From Biomphalaria glabrata (lineage: Eukaryota; Mollusca; Gastropoda; Planorbidae): a DNA stretch of 64,000 bases. Position 1 is the first letter of the stretch, and each line of letters begins with the position of its first letter. The notes below the pieces were generated by a model. The model was not told where the DNA came from. It saw only the letters and a program-made list of their open reading frames with translations, and ran no database searches. Made by a program: the position numbers and the translations under genes. Shown here piece by piece: positions 44,301 through 53,640 of the stretch. The stretch covers positions 39,399,265 to 39,463,264 of the forward strand of contig NC_074711.1 in NCBI RefSeq assembly GCF_947242115.1. The letters are read 5' to 3'.

Positions 44301-47300
44301 TTTATATTGAAAGCTACAAAAACATCACACCATTCGAGATTATCTGATCAAAATTTGTCATCAATGATGAAAGTGTCAGTGGCAAACAAACTTCAACCTG
44401 ACATTAATAAACTTGTATCACAGAAAAGATGTCAAGCATTAGGACAAACACAATAATGGCTAATCAAGTAATTTTTAATTGCCAAATTGTACTACAAATT
44501 TAGCCAGGTATACCATTTATTATTTTATTATATTGTATTGTTTCTAATTATATAAAACTAGTAGGCTGTTTTCCAACTGTGTTTTGGCTGCGGCCCCTCA
44601 GGTCATAGTAAGTTTTTATGTGGCCCATACACCTTAATGAGTTTGACATGCCTGCTCTAAAGCATTCCCTGCCATTGAAAACAAGGCTTCATTTCACTAC
44701 TTTAAATGTGAGCAAATCTCTACCATGTCCTTACAGCCGACTTATTTTCTTGTCCCTTTTTGGTATTTACTCTCATCAATCCTGTAATCTCTAGGCATTT
44801 CTTAGCAATCTTGTCTTTGTGGCTCAAACGATGCCGCAATATTAGTGGCCCCCTAGATGCTATTAGTTTTGTGTGGTCTGTCTGTCCGACCGTTCGTCCT
44901 GTTTAGATCTCGTAAACTAGAAACAATATTAAAAATCTAACATGATATTTTAGACCATTCAAAGTTCTGATACAACGGCTATTTTTCTATTCTGAAAGCA
45001 AAAAATTTAATTTTAAAAAATCAACTATGCAAGCATTTTTTTCATAAAAATACACCATTTTTACAACTATTCACTATTAATAGTAACAAACAGTGGAGGC
45101 TATTTAGTATTTACCATATTTTAGACACATTTATGTAAACAGTTTGAGATGTTTTGTCAAAAAATTTTTTTTTTACATTTGTATTGCTAAGTTAAGTAAT
45201 TTCTGTCATACTAACTAGTACATTTACAAAAAAAAACAAACATGGTTACTTTTATTTTTAAATAGAAAAAATCTATTTAATAATCATATAAGTGGAACAT
45301 AATTTAAAACAACAATTAATAAGTAGTTTTTCAAATTATCGCTTAAACTGCAGAATGAGCTTATGACTGTGGAACACGGAACTAAAGGAAGGGGAGAATT
45401 TTCCTTTTGTTCTTGAGGCTTTGACTAAGAGATTAAGCCTTTACAGAACAATTAGATCAATTAGATAATCATTATGACATTAGTTAGGCCAGATTCACAT
45501 TGAACATCTCCTTCACTTTCACCTATCCCTTGGTCTGATGGATCGTTGGGCACCACACATGATCTGTCAACCTTCTTTCTCCGTTCTTCGCCCAGAATCT
45601 GTGAGTGCATTGACTGCAATCGTTCCTACAGAACACATGCTGGTTATGAGAAGCATGATCTGTCAACCTTCTTTCTCCGTTCTTCTCTGTCATTTGCCTT
45701 TGATAGAATTTTATTCTGATATTCTTTCTGAAAATATTGAAGCTTGCCATTTTACCTTCCTGTGTGGACTACTTTGGGGGCGATTTTGAGTTTGTGTTTC
45801 CACACAAACTGTCTTTGTAACCTTGTTTGTTTTTTGATTTCATAATAATGTTTAAAGTTATGTTCTTTAAAAACAGCCACACACATCTCTACACCAATAA
45901 AAAATATTGGCTTATTTTCTGCTCCATAAAAGGCAAAGATTTGTCCACTTTTCCAGGTAGTTTCTACATTCAAAGTCTATTTTTAGTTTCTTTGAGTCTC
46001 CCATTTGATTAACACACAAACATTAAATGTTACTGTACTATTTGAGGTGAATCAAAAGAAGATCCAAAATGATCCAGCTGACTTTTCCAAAAATTGAAAA
46101 ATAACTGTCAAATCATCTCAATGAAACTAAGTTTTTATTTTTTTTTTAGTAACAAATATTGAAAAATCTTTGATCTAGTTCGGTCAAGGTTAGGACATTT
46201 CGTTCGGTTCGGTCGTAAGTGAGGTTCAGTTTGTTTCCCATCTCTAGTGTATTTCATGCATTTACTTTTTAATTCATGTTTCAGTTGTAGAGGGACTAAT
46301 GAATTCTGTTTTCTTACTTTGAAAGCAATGTTTATGAACATTAACATTTCATGATGTACGAGTATATAAATAAAACAAATTCAAAGTTAGTTGAGAATGT
46401 TATTAATTCCTTCAATGAAATACAATATATAATGAAGAAGTTTATAATTTGTTATTAAAAGCATTCTTTTTTTTTTTCATTTTTTCTCTCTTTCATCCCT
46501 TATTGCATCCAATCCCTTATCCACAAATAATTTTCGCATGCACTCTAAAATACTATTTCTTGTAATATTTCTGCAGGAAGAAGAAGAACCTGTCATTCTT
46601 GATGTGGATTGTGTTGAAACTGAAGACATGTTAACTGACTCAGCAGAACTTTCATTTGACAATGCTGCAGAGCTTGCTGCTTCCAAATGGTCATCTCTCG
46701 ATGGAGGATTAAAATTTTTAAGTGCAGTATCTGAAAGTAGGCAGAAAATAGGGAAGAACTGTATCAAAGACAAAATTCTTGAATCATCTTTGAAGAATAT
46801 TTCTAAATTAATAGAATCAGCCTCTCAGAAAGAGCAAGTGTATGAAAGTCCTTCTGAGGAATATCAAGTAGAGGTTTGCATGAAAAAAGAAAGCAATCTC
46901 CCTATAAAAGAAGAGCATGTTACTGACAGTGAACATGAGGATTGGAATGAAGAATTGAATGACGATAGTGAAGACTATGTGCCTGTTGGGCATTCTCTTA
47001 AAAAATCATTATCAAAAAATCAGACTCATAATGACCAAACAGATCACTGTGATAAACCTGTGACAAATGAGAATTCAATAATATTAATTCCTAAAAAAAG
47101 GGGTCGTAAAAGAAAATGGGATAATGCTTTAGGTATGTCATCAAATCTTAGGTCCTGTGTATTTTGTAACAAGCATTTCAATACCACGACTGCATGCTCT
47201 GAGCATATGAAACTAGGTACTTGCATATCTTCAGTGTTCTGTTTCATATGTTCCAAACCCTATAATAGTGAAAATGAGCTAGAAAAGCACCTTGAAGCAC

Positions 47301-48232
47301 ATTGTAATGATAAAAAGCCCAGAATCTATGAGTGCATTGACTGCAATCGTTCCTACAGAACACATGCTGGTTATGAGAAGCATTTTCGAATGGGTACTTG
47401 TCTCAAAAGAGATGACTTTGAAGATGTCCAAACTGGTTCTCTTCAATGTGATCTCTGTCCTTCTCGCTTCAGTACACAAGCCTATCTCAGGTTGCATCGC
47501 TATAAGGTCCATGAAAATCCAAAAGACATTCACACATGCCTTGACTGTGGAAAAAAGTTTTATAGTTCTATTGGCTATAATAAACATAAAAATGGCAGGC
47601 CATGCTCAGAGCCCTTGAAGTGTTTAATTTGTGGCAAAACATATTCTAGCAAAGCCAAAGAAAGTTTTAAAATACACATGAAGCACCATAAAACTGAAAT
47701 TGGAGGTATCACTTTTAACTGTGATGAATGTGGTAGAGGCTATATGACCCAGATGGCACTAAAAAAGCACAAACTCTCTCACACAGGTGTTAAGCCATAT
47801 AAATGTGAAACTTGTGGGAAAGCTTTTGCGATGAGGTACATGGTCAAAGATCATGCAAGAACTCACACAGGGGAGCGACCCTATCTCTGCAGTTTGTGTG
47901 GTAATGCATTTAGCAACAAAGGTCATCTTGGTAGGCATTTAAGGTCGCATGAAAATAGAACTTTACAAAAGCGAGGTAGGCCTAAAAAAATAAGGTTGCC
48001 AGTTGTCAGTGAAGGGCATGAAACTGAATTGAAAATAATCAATTTGGGTCAAGCATTGCAAATGCAAGGTCTTGAAGGTCAGTCAATACAGGTAGTGAAC
48101 AGCCAGTTGTTTGACTCCCATTCATCTGGGCAACCCATGATTATTCAAACCAATGATAACACTATAATTATAGCAGAAGGGTGGCCTCCACAAAATATTG
48201 TTAATCCAGCAATATCATTGCCAAACTCTTAG
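40652..48232 (+). CDS. C2H2 zinc-finger protein, 2 coding exons, about 790 aa
   Basis: Probable nuclear DNA-binding regulator; no specific ortholog was recognised. Exon 1 is 40652 to 41362 or 41371 (two usable phase-0 donors, aaa|gtaaaa and act|gtaaat); exon 2 is 46577-48232. The N-terminal half lacks a known domain. Exon 2 opens with an acidic run EEEEPVILDVD, then an AT-hook-like KKRGRKRKW (47094-47120), nine Cys/His fingers (about 47154-47955) and a second basic RGRP motif (KRGRPKKIRL). Several early fingers end in Cys instead of His (C2HC). The last three are canonical with TG(V/E)(K/R)P linkers, so sequence-specific DNA binding probably rests mainly on them. The 5.2-kb intron is mostly a hAT element. 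The frame is intact. Confidence 0.9.
41372..42354. other. Zinc-finger gene intron 1, left part
   Basis: AT-rich with long A and T runs. No ORF, RNA gene or transposon recognised. Confidence 0.5.
42755..44654 (+). mobile_element. hAT element nested in 42363-46246, with transposase remnant
   Basis: TIRs CAGGCATGTCAAACACAG and GAGTTTGACATGCCTG (inverted), with perfect 8-bp duplications CTCTAAAG (42747-42754 and 44655-44662). ggcccg-type words occur near both ends. Size 1.9 kb. Confidence 0.93.
43430..44456 (+). pseudogene. hAT transposase remnant (GTF2IRD2/ZBED-like), C-terminal part
   Basis: Broken sense pieces are recognisable: FVKDAFNDRF, DFVSYEPEFSLFVSPFSF, ERYVELRKFAV, then LKATKTSHHSRLSDQNLSS and MMKVSVANKLQPDINKLVSQ, the hAT dimerisation region. 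A tandem duplication of 66-67 bp (units starting about 43939 and 44009, each with acatttgttaaagatgcttt) further disrupts it. The N-terminal half is absent or unreadable. Confidence 0.8.
44846..45240. repeat. Possible dispersed repeat, unassigned
   Basis: A segment starting near ggccccctagatgctatt with tctgtctgtccgaccgttcg differs in composition from its surroundings and looks like a transposon leader. No ends or partners are visible in this window. Confidence 0.3.
45558..45685 (+). other. Copy of the host zinc-finger exon between 32-bp direct repeats
   Basis: Bases 45590-45656 repeat 47317-47383 of exon 2 with one mismatch (the segment encoding ECIDCNRSYRTHAGYEK). On each side stands the same 32-bp sequence (45558-45589 and 45654-45685, beginning catgatctgt and ending ccgttcttc). 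The three bases cat are shared by insert and right repeat. The copy has the same orientation as the gene and lies about 1.7 kb upstream of its source. It is not flanked by splice sites and its frame leads nowhere. Confidence 0.9.
46577..48232 (+). CDS. Zinc-finger gene coding exon 2, nine fingers
   Basis: Begins after the acceptor ttctgcag with EEEEPVILDVD. Fingers in order start CVFC, CFIC, CIDC, CDLC, CLDC, CLIC, CDEC, CETC and CSLC. The tail after the last finger is Gln/Ile-rich (GQALQMQGLEG, MIIQTNDNTIIIAEG) and ends ISLPNS. An upstream ATG at 46538 lies in frame but inside the intron, before the acceptor, so it is not used as a start. Confidence 0.93.
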   Translation, partial: EEEEPVILDVDCVETEDMLTDSAELSFDNAAELAASKWSSLDGGLKFLSAVSESRQKIGKNCIKDKILESSLKNISKLIESASQKEQVYESPSEEYQVEVCMKKESNLPIKEEHVTDSEHEDWNEELNDDSEDYVPVGHSLKKSLSKNQTHNDQTDHCDKPVTNENSIILIPKKRGRKRKWDNALGMSSNLRSCVFCNKHFNTTTACSEHMKLGTCISSVFCFICSKPYNSENELEKHLEAHCNDKKPRIYECIDCNRSYRTHAGYEKHFRMGTCLKRDDFEDVQTGSLQCDLCPSRFSTQAYLRLHRYKVHENPKDIHTCLDCGKKFYSSIGYNKHKNGRPCSEPLKCLICGKTYSSKAKESFKIHMKHHKTEIGGITFNCDECGRGYMTQMALKKHKLSHTGVKPYKCETCGKAFAMRYMVKDHARTHTGERPYLCSLCGNAFSNKGHLGRHLRSHENRTLQKRGRPKKIRLPVVSEGHETELKIINLGQALQMQGLEGQSIQVVNSQLFDSHSSGQPMIIQTNDNTIIIAEGWPPQNIVNPAISLPNS

Positions 48233-48369
48233 TCTATTACATGAGATAAGTTATGTCATTTTGTTTTCATTTAGTATTAAGATGCGATTTGTGTTTTTTT
48301 TTATAAGGATTTTAAATTGCATGCTCAGATTTTGGTTAATCATGACGTTTTGTCTCATTGTACTTTCAA

Positions 48370-48375
48370 AATAAA
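48370..48375 (+). promoter_or_regulatory. Candidate polyadenylation signal of the zinc-finger gene
   Basis: AATAAA about 138 nt after the stop codon, followed within 30 nt by a T/GT-rich run (tttttgtgtgtgtgtgtg), a suitable downstream element. Confidence 0.65.
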
Positions 48376-48721
48376 GTATGCTGTATGTTTTCAATTTTTG
48401 TGTGTGTGTGTGTAAGAAAGTTGGCTAGTTGGTATAAAGACTAAAGTCAAATAAATCATGCACATTTTCAAATGAAAATGTGAATTCCCAAATTAAAAAA
48501 AACAATTAAATGTTGCCTTTATTACATAATCTATTGTTATTGTTTTCATATTACATTACTGTATAACTGAATTTAAAACTAAAGTTGGTGTATTTGATGT
48601 ATGTATTATGCCAGCCTATATCACTTAGTTACCACTTGTACTGGTATTTGTAATTGACAGAAACTTTGAAATTAAAACTTCAACATTTTAGTTGTGCACA
48701 TCCCCCTCAACACTGTCATAG

Positions 48722-48837
48722 TATAACCTTTTCATTAAGGGCTTTCAAATTATAACCTTTTCATGTAGGGCAGTCAAATTATAACCTTTTCATTTAGGAC
48801 TGTCAAATTATAACCTTTTCATTTAGGGCTGTCATTT
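48722..48837 (+). repeat. Minisatellite, four 29-bp units
   Basis: Units contain tataaccttttcat, then t(a/g)agg and tcaaat, starting at 48722, 48751, 48780 and about 48809, with one to three differences between units. Located about 490 bp downstream of the zinc-finger stop. Confidence 0.9.
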
Positions 48838-49559
48838 TCTAATATTTTTTTTAAAAATCTTTTTGTTGAACCAGTACAATGCAGTGAAGTTATTACCTAC
48901 TTTAATTGATTGTTATTCAAATGTAAATGAGTGTCAATAATTATTGCATATTTTACAATGCAAATTTATTAAAATAAAAAAAAAAACAGACTTAATATCA
49001 AATGAACATGTTTCCTTTGACTTTTAGATTGAAACGGTATAACATCATACCTTGTTTATTCAAACTTTGACTACCATCTAGACCAGAAAAATACGTTTGT
49101 CGCCCCTTAGCTATTGGTCTGTAGCAGCGCTTAAAGTTTCCACTGCGGTGTCCGGTTCAGAGCCGCGGGCGCCAAGTGTTTTTCAGCATTTCTTAGCTTT
49201 AGTATCTCATTCTCCTTAACTCTAGCTTGATCTATCTCTCCTAATAAAAAGATCGCTGGTCACAAAATTAAATTAAGCTTTCATCAAAGGCAAATGAGCA
49301 GTGTTTCTCAAACTTTTACCGTTGGCCAAAACGTTTGGTCTTTTTCTTTTCAGAAATAGTGTTTAGTAGATAATTTTAAAGTGTTCTGTCTAACCGAAAA
49401 AGTTATTTTGGACATCTGTACCAACAACAAAAAATATAATTGAGCCTTAAAAATATACTACATTACTACGCCTAGGCATGTTTGGCTATATATCTTAGAG
49501 ATTTTTTTGATGTGTCTACTTTTGCCAAGATAGATTTTTTTTCCGCACCCCCTAGTGAC

Positions 49560-49875
49560 GCAACTGGTTCTAAATATTACGCAATCATTGCAAATAATTA
49601 ACTTTTGTTTTTGGAACTAGGTTGGTCATTTTTTGTAAATTAGAAAGGGCAGTGGATCCTAGAAAGTTTCATGATGTACACCTACCTGTTGATTGGGAGC
49701 CATTTCTTATTAGCTATTAAGAGATCCTTAATCCATAGGTGTAATAGACCAGTAATGTCAGTATATTTAAAGTTGTTTAGCAAGCTTTGGTGGTGAAAAT
49801 TAAATGCTTTAGAGAAATCTAATACAATGACATCTTTTTATAAAGCTTATATCAACTCAGTCTGTGTGGTAAAAA
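49560..49875 (-). mobile_element. LINE family A, old degenerate fragment
   Basis: Aligns loosely with about 50855-51150 (attacgcaatcattgcaaat, gggcagtggatcct, aatccataggtgtaatagacc, caagctttggtggtga). Many changes; the oldest-looking copy, lying just left of the young copy. Confidence 0.7.
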
Positions 49876-50059
49876 ATTTTGAAAAAGTTAATACCATTAT
49901 TTCTCCCACGCCCATTCTCAGATCAAGATGAAACTTTACACTATTATTTATTGTAGGCCTACCTAAAAAAAAAAAAACGAATCAATTTCTAAAAAATAAC
50001 TAATTAGTCTTCTTCTTATCTTATATAATACAGACGTTACTTCAAAAAAGAAGATGATT

Positions 50060-51475
50060 ACGTCCTACGCGTCATGCATTTAGTCATGCATATTAACCAA
50101 TGACTTAAATTCTGCCAAGTCACTGGTTTTCCTGGCTAGCTCAGGCAACCCATTCCATGCTCTAATAGCACTAGGGAAGAAGGAGTATTTGTACAAATTT
50201 GTCCTAGCATATGGGACGAGGAATGTGCCTTTATCTTTGTGTCTTTCAGAGTATTTTATTAAATTTTGTTTTTGTATTTGAAGATTATGGTTCAGTGTTT
50301 TATGTATTATTGCTACTTTACTTTTGAGTCTTCTGTCCTGAAGGCTTTCTAATTTTAGTGATTTTACTGAAGGTGTTACTCTAGTCAAATGTGAATATTC
50401 GTTTGTTATGAATCGCACTGCTCTATTTTATGTCTGTTCTAGTTTCTTAATGTTTTCTTGAGTTGAGGGGTCCCAAACAGAGGATGCATATTCTATTATT
50501 GGCCTAACCAAGGTTAAATAACATTTTAGTTTTATGTTCTTATTTGATTTATAGAAATTTCTTTTAATAAATCCTAATGATTTGTTTGATTTTTTTATAG
50601 TTTCATCAATATGTGGATTCCATGACAGTTTTTCATTTATTATAACACCTAGGTATTTTGCGTTTTTAGTCTGTGTTACTGGTTTGCCATGAATAAGATA
50701 AGTGGAATTAATTTGTTTTAGTTTTTTTGTTACTCTTAACAACTGACATTTTTCTGGGTGGAAAGACATGCTCCAATTTGATTCCCATTTCTGTAATTCA
50801 TCTAATTCTCTTTGTAAAATATCTGTGTCTTGTGTTGTTTTTATTGTTCTATATATTATGCAATCGTCTGCAAATAATCTGACTTTTGTTCCTGAAGTAA
50901 TGCAATTTGGTAAATCATTTATGTAAATTAAAAATAGTAGTGGACCCAAGACTGTTCCTTGAGGTACACCTGAGTTTACTGTTATCGGTGTTGATTTAGA
51001 GCCATTTATTATTACAGTTTGTTCTCTCCCTATCAGAAAGTCTTTAATCCACTGATGCAGTGGACCATTAATGCCGAAATATTTTAATTTTTTAAGCAAA
51101 CTATGGTGGTGAACTTTGTCAAAAGCCTTAGAAAAATCTAGTAAGATAGCATCTATTTGTTCACTATTATCTAAACCTTTTGAAAAATCATCAATTAGTC
51201 CTATTAGTTGTGTTTCACATGATCTATATTTCCTAAAGCCATGTTGGTATGGTGTGAGGACATTATGTTTGTCTAAGTGGTTTATGATGTTGCTACATAT
51301 TATGTGTTCTAGGATTTTACATGTGATGCTGGTAAGTGATACTGGTCTGTAGTTTCCTGGGTCAGATTTTTCTCCTTTTTTAAATAGGGGGGTGACATTA
51401 GCTTCTTTCCAGTCCTTTGGTACTCTGCCCTGGTTAAGTGAAGCCTGAAAGAGTATTTTGAACACTGGGGCTAGT
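50060..51475 (-). mobile_element. LINE family A, youngest and longest copy, 5'-truncated
   Basis: Reference copy of the family. The minus strand encodes 462 codons in one frame, interrupted by a single in-frame stop (about 50428), where relatives should have a Gln before NRAVRF. Motifs: NYRPVSLTSITCKILEHI, LLDFSKAFDKVHHHSLL (catalytic Asp), SGVPQGTVLGPLLFLIYIND, RLFADDCIIYR (catalytic Asp pair), YLGVIINEKLSWNPHI, then the C-terminal CYLTLVRPIIEYASSVWDPS. Endonuclease and ORF1 are missing to the right. Near-identity with 1-261 and 3239-3767 shows recent mobility. Confidence 0.93.
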
Positions 51476-51887
51476 CAAATAATTTCTGGTACCGGTATTT
51501 GATATTTTGGGATTTGACACAATTTAGGCCATGTCGTGACCATAATCCCTCAAAGGTTACTTCCAATGTCTGATTTTTATTTTATTTGATACCAACAAGA
51601 GACAATAATCCATGAATATCCAGAGATATGGCTAAATAGGCCCTATGTGAGATTTTGTTCCATTACATAATTGTAAATGTTTATCAATCACCCCCATTCT
51701 CGGATCAAGATAAAAATTTAAACTATTATATATTGCACCTAACAAAACATGAGTCAATTTTAAAAGTTAGTCAATTATTTTGTTTGACATTAAGAAAACG
51801 ATATAGCTTCTGTATTATAGGCCTATATATATAGTTGTAAATGTGTTCTTCTTAACATTAGATACGCTTTTTTTTTTTAAAGTATGT
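51476..51887. other. Repeat-derived flank of the family A LINE
   Basis: ttgatattttggga and cacaatttaggccatg (51498-51530) match the nimbus-type 3' end on the minus strand. About 51690-51780 resembles 49910-50010 on the other side of the LINE (cccattctc.gatcaagat, then tcaatttt.aaa), so one dispersed repeat lies on both flanks. Identity unknown. Confidence 0.5.
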
Positions 51888-52045
51888 TTATATTTTGCTT
51901 GTTGGTCACTATTATCTAGGCCTAAGCCCTTTGAAAATCTATCAATTAGAAATTAGACATATTAGTCGCCTTCACATGGCCTAAATTTCCTAGTGCCATG
52001 TTTGTATGAACTAAGGCAATAAGTTTGTCTAATTAGAGACAGTTT
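51888..52045 (-). mobile_element. LINE family A, short old fragment
   Basis: Resembles about 51160-51310 (tcactattatctaggcctaa, ttcctagtgccatgtttgta, aataagtttgtcta). Highly diverged. Confidence 0.55.
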
Positions 52046-52890
52046 CCATTATAAAACTCCCATTAGATAGCAATCAAAGGCGCTTTTAGATCTAGACAGA
52101 TGGTAGGCTCAATCTATTTATATTTCTCTCAACAGTAATGCGTCATTCGAAATGACTACGCTCCTCAATAATACAATGAGGTACACCGGTAGGGGCCTAC
52201 CACTTTAATAGAATGACCGTTGACAGCCTAATGTATGACGAGGCAAATGTGGCAACTTTTCGTGAGGACAAGAAGCATCTTACTGATGAATGAACGCTTG
52301 CGTTCTTACAAATTTGTTATCGTATGATTCACTACTTGCCTATCCTGAGATTTGACAAATAAAGCATTGTAGATAGCCTATGTTATTCTTCCAACTGGGA
52401 CTTGCTGGCCTAATCGCCTTAATTACCAGAAGCTCACTTTAAGGAATCCTTTTCCAAACTTCCATGCTTGACAAAAATGGTATTTTCAGCACTCGAACAT
52501 GGTTACGGCTAAACAGGCGACCATTGCTGTGTGCTGATATGTAAATAATGCACAAATAATATATGAACGGAAGCGGAGATCAAGATGGAATTCAAGATTA
52601 CTGTCTGAGCGTTATCTTTGTATGTATTTACTTCGTCTTGTAATCTTTACATGGGGCGACGTAGGAAAATGGAATGATTAATTCCCCCCCCCCCCCCCCC
52701 CCCCCAAGAATTCTTCAGAGATTGGAACCACGAACCTGTCTGAAGAGTGGCAAAGATTTAATCAAAGGTTTGTTTTCTGGTCCTATATCTTTTTTTAACC
52801 GTGGTGGGGGAAGAATGTATCATTGTATGATGATGCATCATATGCACTAATGTAGACTATATAGATACTAGATTTACACAACTCATTTTG
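52046..52890. other. Intergenic, nothing recognised
   Basis: Mixed composition with no supported ORF. A run of 22 C (52684-52705) is the longest homopolymer of C in the window. Confidence 0.45.
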
Positions 52891-52898
52891 GGTGGAAT

Positions 52899-53060
52899 CG
52901 GGGGCGTAGCTAGGAATTTTCCATCGTTTGGGGGCCCGGGGGGGGTGACCTCTTTGGGGTCCCCTGCATTTTGCGTAATATTTAATTTTTTATGTAAAAA
53001 ACACTCATTTGGGGGCCCGGGGGATTTTCAAATTCTCCCACCACCCTAGCTACGCCACTG
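52899..53060. mobile_element. 162-bp hAT-like MITE, GGCGTAGC type
   Basis: Left CGGGGGCGTAGCTAGG, right CCTAGCTACGCCACTG (inverted, imperfect). The 8-bp flanks GGTGGAAT (52891-52898) and GGTGGGAT (53061-53068) differ by one base. gggggcccggggg occurs twice inside. A partial relative is at about 59520-59580. Confidence 0.75.
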
Positions 53061-53349
53061 GGTGGGATAATGAGTAAGATTATAGAGAAATTTGAAGCAT
53101 ATTCTGTCGCTAAGAGAAGCGTAAAGTACGAAAGATAAAACTTTATTTTTTACAGCTATCCTATAAGAGGGTGGGGGAAACTTCGATATCTGTTTTACAA
53201 TGCAAGTACAAAAAAAAAAAAAAAACTATGCATATGAATTTGGTGATTTAAAAGACATTCTTATTAGAGACAGATTAATTGTGACGTGCAGACAATGAAT
53301 TAAGAGAAATAATGCTGGCAAAAGATAATCCAGCTTTATGTGTTGATAT

Positions 53350-53584
53350 TGTTATGACTTTGCCATGCGCACCGCCATCCAAGATAGTGCAGAAAGAAGG
53401 TGCGCACTATCAGTGACCAGACAAGTCGGATGTTGACATAAGAGAAAGAGACTAACGATTTCCGCCCAAGTCTAGAGCCAATATGGAGATGATGTGCTCA
53501 AGGCAGATGTCCTTTGTGTTTGTCATGTCTCAGTGTAAATAAACGTCTATGTCCTCGTTGAGTTGCCACACTTCAGTTATTACA
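53350..53584 (+). repeat. 5' LTR
   Basis: TG...CA ends. It contains AATAAA (gtaaataaac) about 45 nt before its end, a probable polyadenylation signal. Confidence 0.92.
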
Positions 53585-53640
53585 ATTGGTTGTCAGAAGT
53601 GGGATTATAGGCAACTCAATGAGAGGAGGTAGGATTTACA

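Larger units (their letters stand above)
42363..46246. mobile_element. hAT-type element, 3.9 kb, filling the zinc-finger gene intron
   Basis: Left end TAGAGATTGGAATCAAACAC, right end GTTTGTTTCCCATCTCTA (inverted, about four mismatches in 23). The 8-bp duplication GTGTATTT is perfect (42355-42362 and 46247-46254). Both subtermini carry (g/a)ttcggttcgg(t) words. It contains a second hAT (42755-44654), an unassigned repeat-like segment (about 44846-45240) and a copy of part of the host gene's own exon (45590-45656). No transposase could be ascribed to the outer element. Confidence 0.85.
48238..49559. other. Region downstream of the zinc-finger gene
   Basis: 3' UTR, a short GT run (48402-48413), a 29-bp minisatellite, then AT-rich DNA. 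cagtgtttctcaaac at 49302-49316 equals the left terminus of the hAT at 36737, but no matching right end was found. Nothing else recognised. Confidence 0.5.

Noticed and set aside
45538-45789. An 83-codon frame covering the exon copy in the zinc-finger intron
   Set aside because: The copied piece is read in the wrong frame and the rest is intron; it arises by chance.
46538-46576. ATG at 46538 as the start of a single-exon zinc-finger gene
   Set aside because: The bases before 46577 look like intron end (T-rich, ctgcag acceptor) and exon 1 at 40652 joins in frame.
48722-48837. CRISPR-like regular repeats
   Set aside because: Head-to-tail 29-bp units without spacers in an animal genome; a minisatellite.
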